Source: Stenotrophomonas koreensis
GTDB lineage: Bacteria > Pseudomonadota > Gammaproteobacteria > Xanthomonadales > Xanthomonadaceae
Direction of reading: 5' to 3'
Assembly (NCBI RefSeq): GCF_001431525.1
Contig: NZ_LDJH01000027.1
Coordinates: 31,007 to 95,006 of the forward strand
Length of the DNA: 64,000 bases
Both the position numbers and the translations under genes were made by a program. The notes beneath the pieces were generated by a model, which had not been told where the DNA came from, searched no databases, and saw nothing but the letters and a program-made list of their open reading frames with translations. Positions within the stretch are counted from its first letter, which is position 1. Each line of letters starts with the position of its first letter. Shown piece by piece: positions 1 through 14,480 of this stretch.

Positions 1-3297
<3,297 letters not shown>

Positions 3298-3354
3298 TGG
3301 TTTTCTCCGAAAGGAGGAATTCGTATCGATGAGGCGTTCGGGATCACTTGGGCA

Positions 3355-3379
3355 GCGCGGGGAGGATTACTCCCCGCGC
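3355..3379 (-). other. rpoB-rpoC intercistronic hairpin
   Basis: Perfect 10-bp stem (GCGCGGGGAG / CTCCCCGCGC) with a 5-nt loop, a few bases after the rpoB stop. No T-run follows on the minus strand, so it looks like an mRNA processing or stability element rather than a terminator. Function is inferred. Confidence 0.5.
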
Positions 3380-3387
3380 GTACCTGC

Positions 3388-6300
3388 TCAGTGCTCTTCC
3401 AGCTCGATGTTGATGCCCAGCGAGCGGATTTCCTTGACCAGCACGTTGAAGGATTCCGGCATGCCGGCAACCATCTCGTGTTCACCGTCAACGATGTTCT
3501 TGTACATCTGGTTGCGGCCCTGCACGTCGTCGGACTTCACCGTCAGCATTTCCTGCAGGGTATAGGCCGCGCCGTAGGCTTCCAGCGCCCAGACTTCCAT
3601 TTCACCGAAGCGCTGGCCACCGAACTGCGCCTTGCCACCCAGCGGCTGCTGGGTCACCAGCGAGTACGGGCCGGTCGAACGGGCGTGCATCTTGTCGTCG
3701 ACCAGGTGGTGCAGCTTCAGGTAGTGCATGTAGCCAACGGTGGTCTTGCGGTCGAACGCCTCACCGGTGCGGCCGTCGTACAGCTGCATCTGGGTCTTGG
3801 TGGCGTTGAAACCGAGCAGACCGGTTTCCGGATCCTCATCCGGGTAGGCCAGCTCCAGCATCTGCCGGATTTCGTCCTCGTAGGCACCATCGAACACCGG
3901 GGTGGCCATCGGCACGCCGTCGGTCAGGTTGCGGGCCAGGTTCAGCAGCTCCTCGTCGGAGAACTGGTCCAGGTCAACGCGGTTGCCGGCGTTGGCCGCA
4001 TCGTGGTTGTAGACCTTGTTCAGGAACTCACGCAGCTCGAGCACGGCGCGCTTTTCGTCGAGCATCTTCTGGATGCGCTTGCCCAGGCCCTTGGCGGCCC
4101 AGCCCAGATGCACTTCCAGGATCTGGCCGATGTTCATGCGCGACGGCACGCCCAGCGGGTTCAAGCAGATGTCCACGGTACGGCCGTCAGCCATGTACGG
4201 CATGTCTTCCACCGGCACCACATTGGAGACCACACCCTTGTTGCCGTGGCGGCCGGCCATCTTGTCACCCGGCTGGATGCGACGCTTCACGGCCAGGAAC
4301 ACCTTGACCATCTTCAGCACGCCCGGGGCCAGATCGTCGCCCTGGGTGATCTTGGAACGCTTGTCCGCAAAGCGGGCTTCGAATTCCTTCTCGTGCATCT
4401 GGATCTGCATCTGGGCGCGCTCGATCGCCTCGGCGGCATCGTCGTCCTTCATCCGCAGCATGAACCAGTCGGACTTCTTCAGGCCGTCCAGGTAGGCGTC
4501 GGTGATGGTGTCGCCCTTCTTCAGGCCCGGGCCGCCGTTGGCAACGCGGCCAACGATCACGCCACGCAGGCGGGCGTAGATGGCGCCTTCCAGGATGCGG
4601 AACTGGTCGTCGAAGTCCTTCTTGACGCGCTTGATTTCAGATTCTTCGATCTGACGGGCGCGCTTGTCCTTCTCGATACCGTCGCGGGTGAAGACCTGCA
4701 CGTCGATGACGGTGCCGTCCATGCCCGGCGGCACGCGCAGCGAGCTGTCCTTCACGTCCGAAGCCTTCTCGCCGAAGATCGCGCGCAGCAGCTTCTCTTC
4801 CGGGGTCAGCTGGCTTTCGCCCTTCGGGGTGACCTTGCCGACCATGATGTCGCCGGCACGCACTTCGGCACCGATGTAGACCACGCCGGACTCGTCCAGG
4901 CGGTTGAGCGCCTGCTCGGACACGTTCGGGATGTCGGCCGAGATCTCTTCCGGCCCCAGCTTGGTGTCACGCGCAACGCAGGTCAGCTCTTCGATGTGGA
5001 TCGTGGTGTAACGATCCTCTTCCACCACGCGCTCGGACAGCAGGATGGAGTCTTCGAAGTTGTAGCCGTTCCACGGCATGAACGCGATCAGCATGTTCTG
5101 GCCAAGGGCCAGCTCGCCGATGTCGGTGGACGGGCCGTCAGCCAGCACGTCGCCACGGGCGATCACGTCACCGACGTTCACCAGCGGACGCTGGTTGATG
5201 CAGGTGTTCTGGTTGGAACGGGTGTACTTGATCAGCGGGTAGATATCCACGCCGGCATCGGTGTCACCGACGATCTCGTTCTCGTTGACCTTGACCACGA
5301 CGCGTGCAGCATCGATCTGCTCGACCACACCACCGCGACGGGCATTGACGGTCACACCGGAGTCACGTGCCACGGCGCGTTCGATACCGGTACCGACCAG
5401 CGGCTTCTGCGCACGCAGGGTCGGCACGGCCTGACGCTGCATGTTGGCGCCCATCAGGGCGCGGTTGGCGTCATCGTGCTCCAGGAACGGCACCAGCGCC
5501 GCAGCGACCGACACGGTCTGCATCGGCGAGACGTCCATGAAGTGCACTTCATGCGGCGGCTTGAGCAGCGATTCGCCCTGGTAACGGCACGGCACGAAGG
5601 TCTCGGTCAGCATGCTGTTGTTGTCCAGCAGTGCATTGGCCTGGGCGATGACGTATTCGTTTTCCTCGATCGCCGACAGGTATTCGACGTCGTCGCTCAC
5701 CTTGCCGTCCACGACCTTCCGGTACGGGGTCTCGAGGAAACCGTACTGGTTGGTGCGGGCGAACACGGCCAGCGAGTTGATCAGGCCGATGTTCGGACCT
5801 TCCGGGGTTTCGATGGTGCAGACACGGCCGTAATGGGTCGGGTGCACGTCGCGCACTTCGAAGCCGGCGCGCTCACGGGTCAGGCCGCCCGGGCCCAGGG
5901 CCGAGACGCGACGCTTGTGGGTCACTTCCGACAGCGGGTTGTTCTGGTCCATGAACTGGGACAGCTGCGAGGAGCCGAAGAACTCCTTGATCGCGGCGGC
6001 CACCGGCTTGGCGTTGATCAGTTCCTGCGGGGTCAGGCCTTCGGATTCGGCCATCGACAGCCGCTCCTTGACCGCACGCTCGACGCGGACCAGGCCGACG
6101 CGGAACACGTTCTCGGCCATTTCGCCAACCGAACGCACGCGACGGTTGCCCAGGTGGTCGATGTCATCGACCACGCCACGGCCGTTGCGGATCTCGGTCA
6201 GGACCTTGATCACGTCCAGGATGTCCGAGCTCTCGCCATGGGTGGCGACCAGACGCTTGGACTCCTCGTCATTGCGCTCGGCAAAGTACTTCTTGTCGTA

Positions 6301-7578
6301 CAGCACGGCTTCGCCGGTGACTTCCTTGCGGCCGACACGGCGGTTGAACTTCATGCGGCCGACCGTGGACAGGTCGTAGCGCTCGAAGGTGAAGAACAGG
6401 TTGTGGAACAGGTTCTGCGCGGCATCCTTGGTCGGCGGCTCGCCCGGACGCATCATGCGGTAGATTTCCACCAGGGCCTCGAGCTGGGTCTTGGTGTTGT
6501 CGATGCGCAGGGTGTTGGACAGGTACGGGCCGCGGTCCAGATCGTTCACCCACAGGGTGCCGACCGAATCCACGCCGGCCTTGCGGAAGGCCTGCAGCTG
6601 GTCGTCGGTGATCTCGTCGTTGGCCTGGGCCAGCAGCTCGCCGGTGTTGGCGTCGATCACGTCATGGGCCAGGATGCGCCCGACCAGGTACTCGTCCGGC
6701 ACGGCCAGGGCAGCAATGCCCGACTGCTCCAGCTGGCGGATATGACGGGCGGTGATGCGCTTGCCGGCCTCGACAATGACCTTGTCGCCATCGGCCAGGT
6801 CGAAGTTCAGGGTTTCGCCACGCAGACGCTCCGGCACCAGCTCCAGCTGCACGCCCTCGCTCGGGTCGATGTGGAAGGTGTTGATGTCGAAGAACTCGGC
6901 CAGCATCTCCTCGTTGGAGTAGCCCAGGCCACGCAGCAGCACCGACACCGGCAGCTTGCGGCGACGGTCGATACGGGTGTACAGCGCATCCTTCGGGTCG
7001 AATTCGAAATCCAGCCAGGAGCCGCGGTAAGGAATGATACGGGCGCTGTACAGCAGCTTGCCCGAGCTGTGGGTCTTGCCACGGTCGTGGTCGAAGAACA
7101 CACCGGGCGAACGGTGCAGCTGGGACACGATCACGCGCTCGGTGCCGTTGACGATGAACGTACCGTTCTCGGTCATCAGCGGGATTTCGCCCAGATAGAC
7201 TTCCTGTTCCTTGACGTACTTGATCGCCTTGGTCGAGGACTCCTTGTCATAGATGACCAGGCGCACGGTCACGCGCAGCGGCGCACCGTAGCTCATGCCA
7301 CGCTGGCGGCACTCGCGCTCGTCAAACACCGGATCGCCGAGCTTGTAGCCGACATATTCCAGGGCGGCATTGCCGCTGTAGCTGGAAATCGGGAATACCG
7401 ACTTCAGTGCTGCATGCAGACCGATGTCACGGCGCTTGGCCGGCTCCAGGTCTTCCTGCAGGAACTCACGGTAGGAATCGACCTGGATGGCGAGCAGGAA
7501 CGGCACCTCCAGGATCGAGCGCTGCTTGCCGAAATCCTTGCGGATGCGCTTTTTTTCGGTGAACGAATATGACGTCAT
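3388..7578 (-). CDS. rpoB: DNA-directed RNA polymerase subunit beta
   Basis: Beta subunit of RNA polymerase, 1,396 aa, starting [18 protein letters not shown] at an ATG. It forms the active-site cleft with beta'. The rifampicin-binding segment reads [18 protein letters not shown] then [12 protein letters not shown]. The positions matching E. coli Asp516, His526 and Ser531 are therefore wild type, so no resistance change is visible. The C-terminal region ([20 protein letters not shown]) is the usual beta-beta' contact. It follows rplL after a 310-bp gap with hairpins and precedes rpoC. Confidence 0.99.
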   Translation of the reverse strand: MTSYSFTEKKRIRKDFGKQRSILEVPFLLAIQVDSYREFLQEDLEPAKRRDIGLHAALKSVFPISSYSGNAALEYVGYKLGDPVFDERECRQRGMSYGAPLRVTVRLVIYDKESSTKAIKYVKEQEVYLGEIPLMTENGTFIVNGTERVIVSQLHRSPGVFFDHDRGKTHSSGKLLYSARIIPYRGSWLDFEFDPKDALYTRIDRRRKLPVSVLLRGLGYSNEEMLAEFFDINTFHIDPSEGVQLELVPERLRGETLNFDLADGDKVIVEAGKRITARHIRQLEQSGIAALAVPDEYLVGRILAHDVIDANTGELLAQANDEITDDQLQAFRKAGVDSVGTLWVNDLDRGPYLSNTLRIDNTKTQLEALVEIYRMMRPGEPPTKDAAQNLFHNLFFTFERYDLSTVGRMKFNRRVGRKEVTGEAVLYDKKYFAERNDEESKRLVATHGESSDILDVIKVLTEIRNGRGVVDDIDHLGNRRVRSVGEMAENVFRVGLVRVERAVKERLSMAESEGLTPQELINAKPVAAAIKEFFGSSQLSQFMDQNNPLSEVTHKRRVSALGPGGLTRERAGFEVRDVHPTHYGRVCTIETPEGPNIGLINSLAVFARTNQYGFLETPYRKVVDGKVSDDVEYLSAIEENEYVIAQANALLDNNSMLTETFVPCRYQGESLLKPPHEVHFMDVSPMQTVSVAAALVPFLEHDDANRALMGANMQRQAVPTLRAQKPLVGTGIERAVARDSGVTVNARRGGVVEQIDAARVVVKVNENEIVGDTDAGVDIYPLIKYTRSNQNTCINQRPLVNVGDVIARGDVLADGPSTDIGELALGQNMLIAFMPWNGYNFEDSILLSERVVEEDRYTTIHIEELTCVARDTKLGPEEISADIPNVSEQALNRLDESGVVYIGAEVRAGDIMVGKVTPKGESQLTPEEKLLRAIFGEKASDVKDSSLRVPPGMDGTVIDVQVFTRDGIEKDKRARQIEESEIKRVKKDFDDQFRILEGAIYARLRGVIVGRVANGGPGLKKGDTITDAYLDGLKKSDWFMLRMKDDDAAEAIERAQMQIQMHEKEFEARFADKRSKITQGDDLAPGVLKMVKVFLAVKRRIQPGDKMAGRHGNKGVVSNVVPVEDMPYMADGRTVDICLNPLGVPSRMNIGQILEVHLGWAAKGLGKRIQKMLDEKRAVLELREFLNKVYNHDAANAGNRVDLDQFSDEELLNLARNLTDGVPMATPVFDGAYEDEIRQMLELAYPDEDPETGLLGFNATKTQMQLYDGRTGEAFDRKTTVGYMHYLKLHHLVDDKMHARSTGPYSLVTQQPLGGKAQFGGQRFGEMEVWALEAYGAAYTLQEMLTVKSDDVQGRNQMYKNIVDGEHEMVAGMPESFNVLVKEIRSLGINIELEEH

Positions 7579-7764
7579 TGGGTCTCACCTTGGGTGTGCG
7601 AGGCGTGCGTCCACGGCTCGTCAGGGAACTTGAAAATTGTCAGTTGGAAACCACTGGTATTGCCGGCACCAGCACGCCTTCTCCCGCTGCTTCCAACTGC
7701 CAACTCGACTGCCTCACTGCCCTGCCCGGCGCCTGCGGCGGCCGATCATCAGGTTCAGGACTGC

Positions 7765-7784
7765 AGCCCACGTTGGGCTTTTTT
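7765..7784 (+). terminator. terminator-like hairpin pointing against rpoB
   Basis: AGCCCA-CGT-TGGGCT stem-loop followed directly by six T on the plus strand, inside the rplL-rpoB gap. The T-run follows the stem only on the plus strand, where no gene is expected, so it could stop antisense transcription entering from rpoBC. On the minus strand it is an A-tract plus hairpin in the rpoB leader. Confidence 0.45.
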
Positions 7785-7810
7785 ACGCTACGGCAGCGAA
7801 CCACCGCTTG

Positions 7811-7845
7811 AAACGACCAAAGGCCGGGGGCAAAAGCCCCCAGCC
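7811..7845 (-). promoter_or_regulatory. rplL-rpoB attenuator-like hairpin
   Basis: On the minus strand GGCTGGGGGC-TTTT-GCCCCCGGCC forms a 10-bp stem with one G-U pair at 7822-7845, then TTTGGTCGTTT. It starts about 43 nt after the rplL stop. In E. coli a partial attenuator at this junction lowers rpoBC relative to rplJL; a similar role is inferred here. The rest of the 7579-7888 gap has no coding signal on either strand. Confidence 0.6.
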
Positions 7846-7888
7846 TTGGCTGCATCGCCGCAAATGCAATGGCGACGCAATGGAGTGC

Positions 7889-8254
7889 TTACTTGACTTC
7901 GACAGTCGCGCCAGCAGCTTCCAGGTCCTTCTTCATCTTCTCGGCTTCGTCCTTGGACGCAGCTTCCTTCAGGACGCCGCCGGCTTCGGCCAGGTCCTTG
8001 GCTTCCTTCAGGCCCAGGCCGGTGATGGCGCGGACAGCCTTGATGACTTCGACCTTCTTCTCGCCAGCCGACTTCAGGGTGACGGTGAACTCGGTCTGCT
8101 CTTCAACAGCAGCGGCCGGGCCGGCAGCGGCAACGGCAACCGGAGCAGCGGCGGAAACGCCGAACTTCTCTTCGATGGCCTTGACCAGCTCCATCACTTC
8201 CATCAGGGACTTTTCGGCGATTGCGTCGACGATCTGATCATTGGTAAGGGACAT
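7889..8254 (-). CDS. rplL: 50S ribosomal protein L7/L12
   Basis: Stalk protein of the large ribosomal subunit that recruits translation GTPases; 121 aa, the normal length. N-terminal dimerisation helices ([20 protein letters not shown]), an Ala/Val/Gly-rich hinge at about residues 36-50, and the C-terminal factor-binding domain ending AAGATVEVK. The internal ATG at 8254 was chosen over an in-frame upstream start because it gives the conserved MSLTNDQ N-terminus. It lies 63 bp downstream of rplJ. Confidence 0.98.
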   Translation of the reverse strand: MSLTNDQIVDAIAEKSLMEVMELVKAIEEKFGVSAAAPVAVAAAGPAAAVEEQTEFTVTLKSAGEKKVEVIKAVRAITGLGLKEAKDLAEAGGVLKEAASKDEAEKMKKDLEAAGATVEVK

Positions 8255-8317
8255 TTTGATTACCTTTTGAAAATATTCTGGATTGGGGTTCCGCAAGGAA
8301 CCACGGAGACGTCGAAC

Positions 8318-8851
8318 TTAGGCGGTTTCAGCAGCCGGCTCGGCAGCTTCTGCAGCTGCACCGCCTTCCTGCTTTTCACCGACAGCCTTGACGGCGCGCG
8401 CGAACATGGTGACCGGCTCGGTCAGGACGCGGGCCAGCATGGCCAGGGCCTGATCACGGGTCGGCAGCGATGCCAGCACGTCAACGTGGCCAGCCGGGAA
8501 CAGTTCCCCGCCGATTGCCACGACTTTCGCCTTCAGCTTGTCATTGCCCTTGGCGGCATCCTTGATCAGGCGACCGGCAGCGCCGGGCTCCTCGAGCGAG
8601 AACGCATACAGCAGCGGACCAACCAGCTGGTCCTTGGCGCATGCGAAATCGGTGCCTTCAACGGCACGCGAAGCCAGGGTGTTCTTGACAACCTTCAAGA
8701 AAACGCCGGTTTCACGAGCCTGCTTGCGCATCGCGGTCATTTGGGCGACCGTGGTGCCAGCGTATTCGGCTGCGATCAAGGAGTGGGCCTTGGCGGCGAC
8801 GTCTGCCAGCTCGGCGACTACTTCTTGCTTCTGGGACAGATTGAGAGCCAT
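8318..8851 (-). CDS. rplJ: 50S ribosomal protein L10
   Basis: L10 anchors the L7/L12 dimers to 23S rRNA and, bound to L12, represses its own mRNA. 177 aa beginning [20 protein letters not shown], with an Ala/Glu-rich C-terminal tail that carries the L12-binding helix. An AGGAGGAGTGCA ribosome binding site precedes the ATG. A long leader (8852-9190) separates it from rplA, as expected for autogenous control. Confidence 0.98.
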   Translation of the reverse strand: MALNLSQKQEVVAELADVAAKAHSLIAAEYAGTTVAQMTAMRKQARETGVFLKVVKNTLASRAVEGTDFACAKDQLVGPLLYAFSLEEPGAAGRLIKDAAKGNDKLKAKVVAIGGELFPAGHVDVLASLPTRDQALAMLARVLTEPVTMFARAVKAVGEKQEGGAAAEAAEPAAETA

Positions 8852-9190
8852 TGCACTCCTCCTAGTGAACTCCGCTTACGGCTCCTGCCGTGTGCGGTCC
8901 TAGACAGCATTCATCCTTGAATACCGGGAACATCGAAACGATGCTCCGTTGGTGGTCGTTCCAGACCTGGAGTGGTGCCGACCCGGGAAACCCAGACCTG
9001 CTTGAACCAGAAAACTCCAGAAGGGCGACACCATCTACGCAGGTTGATCGAGGATCGATTAAGCCATGCCGGGCGAACCGGCACCGCGCCTGCGGTCTTT
9101 GACGGCTACCTGCATCCCCACGTATGGATCAGCCGGTTGCCTTCAAAAGGGACCGGGACTGCGCAGGACGCAGACCCGACCATCAAACAA
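8852..9190 (-). promoter_or_regulatory. rplJ leader (L10 autoregulatory region)
   Basis: This 339-bp gap between rplA and rplJ carries no credible ORF. In enterobacteria the same interval holds the rplJ promoter and the folded L10-L12 binding site of the mRNA. Several short complementary segments and the strong AGGAGG site next to the start fit that role. I did not derive a full fold, so this rests mainly on position. Confidence 0.6.
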
Positions 9191-9889
9191 TTACTTCAGG
9201 TTCAGCGACGACTGGTCGACGGTGATGCCGCCACCCATGGTCGAGCTGACCGACACCTTCTGCAGGTAGGTACCCTTGGAAGTCGCCGGCTTGGCCTTGA
9301 TCAGATCCAGCAGCAGTGCGGTCAGGTTCGACTTCAGGTCTTCACCAGTGAAGTCGATCTTGCCGATGGTGGTGTGGATGATGCCGGCCTTGTCGGTGCG
9401 GTAACGCACCTGGCCACCCTTGGCATTCTTCACTGCTTCGGCCGGATTCGGCGAAACGGTGCCGACCTTCGGGTTCGGCATCAGGCCACGCGGGCCCAGC
9501 ACGGTGCCCAGCTTACCGACAACGCGCATCGCGTCCGGGGTGGCAATGACCACGTCGTAGTTCAGATCGCCGGCCTGCATCTTCTCGGCCAGGTCTTCCA
9601 TGCCAACGGCATCGGCGCCAGCAGCCAGGGCTTCGTCAGCCTTGGCACCGGCCGGTGCGAACACGGCAACGCGCACGGTCTTGCCGGTACCGGCCGGCAG
9701 CACGGTGGAACCGCGAACCTGCTGGTCAGACTTACGGGCGTCAACGCCCAGACGCACGGCCACGTCGATGGACTCGACGAACTTGGCACGGGCGGTGTTC
9801 TTCAGGATTTCGATCGCCTCGTCAAAGCCATAAGCCTTGCCCGGAACGATAGCGGCCTTGATGGCCTTCTCACGCTTGGTCTGTGCCAT
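9191..9889 (-). CDS. rplA: 50S ribosomal protein L1
   Basis: L1 forms the mobile E-site stalk and represses the L11 operon mRNA. 232 aa starting [20 protein letters not shown]. The conserved [19 protein letters not shown] segment of the two-domain L1 fold is present. The start lies 4 bp after rplK, which implies translational coupling. Confidence 0.98.
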   Translation of the reverse strand: MAQTKREKAIKAAIVPGKAYGFDEAIEILKNTARAKFVESIDVAVRLGVDARKSDQQVRGSTVLPAGTGKTVRVAVFAPAGAKADEALAAGADAVGMEDLAEKMQAGDLNYDVVIATPDAMRVVGKLGTVLGPRGLMPNPKVGTVSPNPAEAVKNAKGGQVRYRTDKAGIIHTTIGKIDFTGEDLKSNLTALLLDLIKAKPATSKGTYLQKVSVSSTMGGGITVDQSSLNLK

Positions 9890-9893
9890 GTGA

Positions 9894-10322
9894 TTAACCC
9901 TCCACCTTCAGGCCCATGGAACGGGCCGAGCCCGCGATCGTACGCACAGCGGCGTCCAGGTCAGCGGCAGTCAGGTCCGCTCCCTTGGCCTTGGCGATGT
10001 CTTCCAGCTGGGCGCGGGTGACGGTGCCGACCTTGTCGGTGTTCGGCTTCTTCGAGCCGGACGAGACACCAGCAGCCTTCTTGAGCAGCACGGTGGCCGG
10101 GGTGCTCTTGGTGATGAAGGTGAAGGTACGGTCGGAGTACGCGGTGATGATCACCGGGGTCGGCAGACCCGGCTCCAGCTTGGAGGTCGCTGCGTTGAAC
10201 GCCTTGCAGAACTCCATGATGTTCAGACCACGCTGACCCAGCGCCGGACCAACCGGCGGCGACGGGTTGGCCTGGCCGGCCTTCACCTGCAGCTTGATGT
10301 AGCCAATTACTTTCTTAGCCAT
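9894..10322 (-). CDS. rplK: 50S ribosomal protein L11
   Basis: L11 binds the GTPase-associated centre of 23S rRNA. From the ATG at 10322 the protein is 142 aa, the standard length, beginning [20 protein letters not shown], with the proline-rich [15 protein letters not shown] loop and a C-terminal rRNA-binding domain. The frame stays open 43 codons upstream, but that extension is not L11-like. GGAGAATAATC precedes the chosen start. A promoter-like sequence lies about 150 bp upstream. Confidence 0.98.
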   Translation of the reverse strand: MAKKVIGYIKLQVKAGQANPSPPVGPALGQRGLNIMEFCKAFNAATSKLEPGLPTPVIITAYSDRTFTFITKSTPATVLLKKAAGVSSGSKKPNTDKVGTVTRAQLEDIAKAKGADLTAADLDAAVRTIAGSARSMGLKVEG

Positions 10323-10472
10323 GATTATTCTCCGGGTGCTGACGCCTTGACGAACAGGCTCCCCATCGGGCCGGGAATCACGCGCGTCCCGGCATCGCGT
10401 CTCACCATACAAGAAGGCCACCTCGCGGCGGCCTCCAGGCTTGGCAAGCACCCCGAATGGGGTAAGCCGCCA

Positions 10473-10503
10473 AGTATAACAACTTTTTCAAGCCAACTTG
10501 CAA
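10473..10503 (-). promoter_or_regulatory. candidate rplK promoter
   Basis: Minus strand: extended -10 TGTTATACT (hexamer at 10473-10478) and a possible -35 TTGCAA (10498-10503), spaced 19 bp. It lies between the nusG stop and rplK, where E. coli also has a promoter for the L11 operon. The long spacer is compensated by the extended -10. Confidence 0.5.
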
Positions 10504-10521
10504 CCGCGCTTCAATAAGCGC

Positions 10522-11082
10522 TCAGGATTGCTTTTCGACCTGACCAAACTCCAGCTCTACCGGGGTCGAACGACCGAAGATCAGGACTGCCACGCGGACA
10601 CGGCTCTTCTCGTAATTGACCTCTTCGACAACACCATTGAAGTCGTTGAACGGACCATCAATGACGCGGACCATCTGACCCGGCTCGAACAACACCTTCG
10701 GACGCGGCTTCTCGACACCTTCCTGGACACGATCCAGGATGGTTGCCGCCTCTTCGTCACGGATCGGCAACGGACGGTCGGCAGTGCCACCAATGAAGCC
10801 CATTACCCGCGGTGTTTCCTTGACCAGGTGCCAGCTTTCGTTGTCGATGCGCGGAATGCCAGCCTCTTCATGGGTCTCGATCTGGACCAGCACGTAACCC
10901 GGGAAAAACTTCCGCTCGGAACGGCGCTTCTGTCCGGCGCGCATTTCCACCACTTCTTCGGTGGGAACCAGCACGTCACCAAAGCGCTCTTCCATCTCCG
11001 CACGCGCAATGCGGTCACGCAACGCCTGGGCGACAGACTTTTCAAAACCCGAGTAGGCGTGAACGACGTACCAACGCTTCAT
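10522..11082 (-). CDS. nusG: transcription termination/antitermination factor NusG
   Basis: NusG binds RNA polymerase through its N-terminal domain and Rho or ribosomal S10 through its KOW domain. 186 aa, starting [20 protein letters not shown]. The C-terminal KOW segment reads [20 protein letters not shown]. The ATG lies 10 bp after secE in the conserved secE-nusG pair. Confidence 0.98.
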   Translation of the reverse strand: MKRWYVVHAYSGFEKSVAQALRDRIARAEMEERFGDVLVPTEEVVEMRAGQKRRSERKFFPGYVLVQIETHEEAGIPRIDNESWHLVKETPRVMGFIGGTADRPLPIRDEEAATILDRVQEGVEKPRPKVLFEPGQMVRVIDGPFNDFNGVVEEVNYEKSRVRVAVLIFGRSTPVELEFGQVEKQS

Positions 11083-11092
11083 TGTATTTTCC

Positions 11093-11497
11093 TCAACGCC
11101 CCAGGATCCACTGGGTGAGTTTCTGGATGATGTAATCGAACCCGCCCAGCAGCAGACTCAGGATGATGACCACGATGACCACAACCCAGGTCATGCGGAT
11201 CGCCTCCTGACGCGTCGGCCAAACGACCTTGCGCAGCTCAAAACGGGATTCGGAAAGAAATTCGCGGGCCGAACGGCCCAGAGCGGTCAACATGAAAACC
11301 GCGCCGCCGGCGACCAGGCCAAGGATGACAGCCAGACCGCGGATCTGGGAGGCCCAGGCGCCCAGCTGAGCGGCACGCTCAGGAGCGGAAAACCAGAACC
11401 AGAAAAACAGGCCTGCGACCAGCAAAAGACCGGCCGCTGCGTACTTAACGATATCGCCACCAGTGGCAGCGTTGTTATGCTCGATCTTGCTGTTCAT
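11093..11497 (-). CDS. secE: preprotein translocase subunit SecE
   Basis: Small essential subunit of the SecYEG channel in the inner membrane. 134 aa from the ATG at 11497 ([15 protein letters not shown]). Three hydrophobic segments are visible at about residues 19-37, 52-72 and 101-125, the three-span gammaproteobacterial form. The conserved cytoplasmic motif [17 protein letters not shown] precedes the last span. A start 17 codons upstream is possible but runs close to tRNA-Trp and adds no conserved residues. Confidence 0.95.
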   Translation of the reverse strand: MNSKIEHNNAATGGDIVKYAAAGLLLVAGLFFWFWFSAPERAAQLGAWASQIRGLAVILGLVAGGAVFMLTALGRSAREFLSESRFELRKVVWPTRQEAIRMTWVVVIVVIILSLLLGGFDYIIQKLTQWILGR

Positions 11498-11549
11498 CCG
11501 ACTCTTGGTTTTGATAGTGGCGATATAGCCACCGGCTGTGAGTCGCAAG

Positions 11550-11625
<76 letters not shown>

Positions 11626-11751
11626 ATGCGCTTGATGCATTTACAACACCCGCATGTCAGCGGGACACCGCTGGAAATGAATACTTTCGTACCACTTCCT
11701 TTGCTTGCCACGGGATGGCGGCGCAAACCGCCACCCCGAAGCAGATATTAC

Positions 11752-12942
<1,191 letters not shown>

Positions 12943-12982
12943 GGCTCTTAATCTCGAATCAAAAAAGGGACTGGTACGTAGA

Positions 12983-13058
<76 letters not shown>

Positions 13059-13086
13059 GATTTCTTTATTATGGCATACAATTCAA

Positions 13087-13160
<74 letters not shown>

Positions 13161-13186
13161 CTCGGGGGTGCCGCCATAATGGAATA

Positions 13187-13272
13187 TGGTGGAGGGAGGT
13201 GGATTCGAACCACCGAAGTCGTAAGACAGCAGATTTACAGTCTGCCCCCGTTGGCCGCTTGGGTATCCCTCC
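13187..13272 (-). tRNA. tRNA-Tyr (anticodon GTA)
   Basis: 86-nt class II tRNA with a long variable arm, acceptor GGAGGGA / TCCCTCC and encoded CCA. Anticodon GTA at 13236-13238. First gene of the tRNA-tuf transcription unit. Confidence 0.97.
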
Positions 13273-13331
13273 GTCGCCGACCCCGCTATCAATGACTGAA
13301 GGCCAATCCAGTCCGGGGTGGGTGAGCCGCT

Positions 13332-13360
13332 ATTTTGTGAGGTTCAAAGTGCCTTGTCAA
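13332..13360 (-). promoter_or_regulatory. promoter of the tRNA-Tyr/Gly/Thr-tuf operon
   Basis: Minus strand: perfect -35 TTGACA (13355-13360), 17-bp spacer, -10 CAAAAT (13332-13337), then a GC-rich discriminator as in stable-RNA promoters. The sequence upstream is an A/T-rich tract that could act as an UP element. The mature tRNA-Tyr starts about 60 bp downstream. Confidence 0.8.
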
Positions 13361-13398
13361 CAAAAAAATTCACATTTGCACAACTTTTTTGACAAGGC
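13351..13398. repeat. inverted repeat spanning the -35 box of the tRNA-tuf promoter
   Basis: Perfect 10-bp arms GCCTTGTCAA (13351-13360) and TTGACAAGGC (13389-13398) around a 28-bp A/T-rich centre. Each arm contains TTGACA, facing opposite ways. It starts 13 bp past the isoaspartyl peptidase stop, so it may also end that transcript or be a protein-binding site. Confidence 0.6.
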
Positions 13399-13411
13399 AG
13401 TTGAATGACCC

Positions 13412-14428
13412 TCACTGCCCCGGCAACGGCAGTTGCTCACCGGCAAAGACCGCCACATGCGGCACGCCGTCGGCACCGATCCAACCACGGTACATCCCTG
13501 GCGTATTGAACGGCGCGGCCGCGGCACCATCGGCGGACAGGATGATGGCACCACCATCGCCACCCAGTGCAGGGATCTGGTCATTGATGACTGCCTGGCC
13601 GGCCTGTGCAGGGCTTTCTCCCAGGTAGGTCATCCGTGCACAGATGCTGTGCGCGGCCACGGTACGGATATAGAACTCGCCCCAACCGGTACCGGAAATG
13701 GCACAGCGTCCGTCAGCCCAGGTACCGGCACCGATGATCGGACTGTCACCGACCCGGCCATAGCGCTTGTTGGTCATGCCACCGGTGGAAGTTGCCGCCG
13801 CCAGGCTGCCCTGGCGGTCTCGTGCCACCGCGCCGACGGTGCCGAAGTACCTCGCCGTTTCCAGATCTGCATGCGCCTGTTGCTGTGCCTCTTCGGCAAG
13901 CGCGCGCTGCAATTGCTGCCATCGATGCTCGGTGCGGAACCATGCCGGATCCACCTGCTCGATCCCCTGCTCGGCGGCAAACGCCTCCGCGCCCTGACCC
14001 ACCATCATCACGTGCGGCGACTTCTCCATCACCGCACGGGCCAGGGTGATCGGGTTTTTCACCGTCTGTAGACCGGCAACCGCACCGGCCTGGCCACTGC
14101 GGCCATCCATGATCGAGGCATCCAGCTCATTGCGCCCGTCATGGGTGAAAACCGCGCCGCGGCCGGCGTTGAAACTGGGGTCATCCTCCAGCACGGTCAC
14201 CGCTGCCGTCACCGCATCCACGGCAGACTTGCCGGCCAACAACTGGGCATGACCGGCCAGCAGGGCACGCTGCAAGGCCGCACGTGCACGCGCCTCGCCC
14301 GCCGCATCCAGATCACCCGGCGCCACCCCTGCCCCACCATGGATCAACAACAACGGCTCGGCCGCCATCGCCGTTGCCGTCAACAGCGCACTGGCACACA
14401 ACACACCTGCACATAGCAAAGAACGCAT
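13412..14428 (-). CDS. isoaspartyl peptidase / type III L-asparaginase, exported
   Basis: Ntn-hydrolase of the plant-type asparaginase family (peptidase T2), which cleaves beta-aspartyl dipeptides and asparagine after self-cleavage. 338 aa from the ATG at 14428, preceded by GAGGAAG; a GTG one codon upstream is less likely. Residues 1-22 form a signal peptide (ending TATAMA), so the enzyme should be periplasmic. The autoprocessing site GTVGAVARD puts the nucleophile at about Thr197; the substrate loop RYGRVGDSPIIGAGT follows. It lies 49 bp downstream of the cyanophycinase-like gene, whose dipeptide product would be its substrate. Confidence 0.92.
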   Translation of the reverse strand: MRSLLCAGVLCASALLTATAMAAEPLLLIHGGAGVAPGDLDAAGEARARAALQRALLAGHAQLLAGKSAVDAVTAAVTVLEDDPSFNAGRGAVFTHDGRNELDASIMDGRSGQAGAVAGLQTVKNPITLARAVMEKSPHVMMVGQGAEAFAAEQGIEQVDPAWFRTEHRWQQLQRALAEEAQQQAHADLETARYFGTVGAVARDRQGSLAAATSTGGMTNKRYGRVGDSPIIGAGTWADGRCAISGTGWGEFYIRTVAAHSICARMTYLGESPAQAGQAVINDQIPALGGDGGAIILSADGAAAAPFNTPGMYRGWIGADGVPHVAVFAGEQLPLPGQ

Positions 14429-14480
14429 CACACTTCCTCATTGAAGATGCCATTGCCGCACACAACCACGGCCGGAGTCA

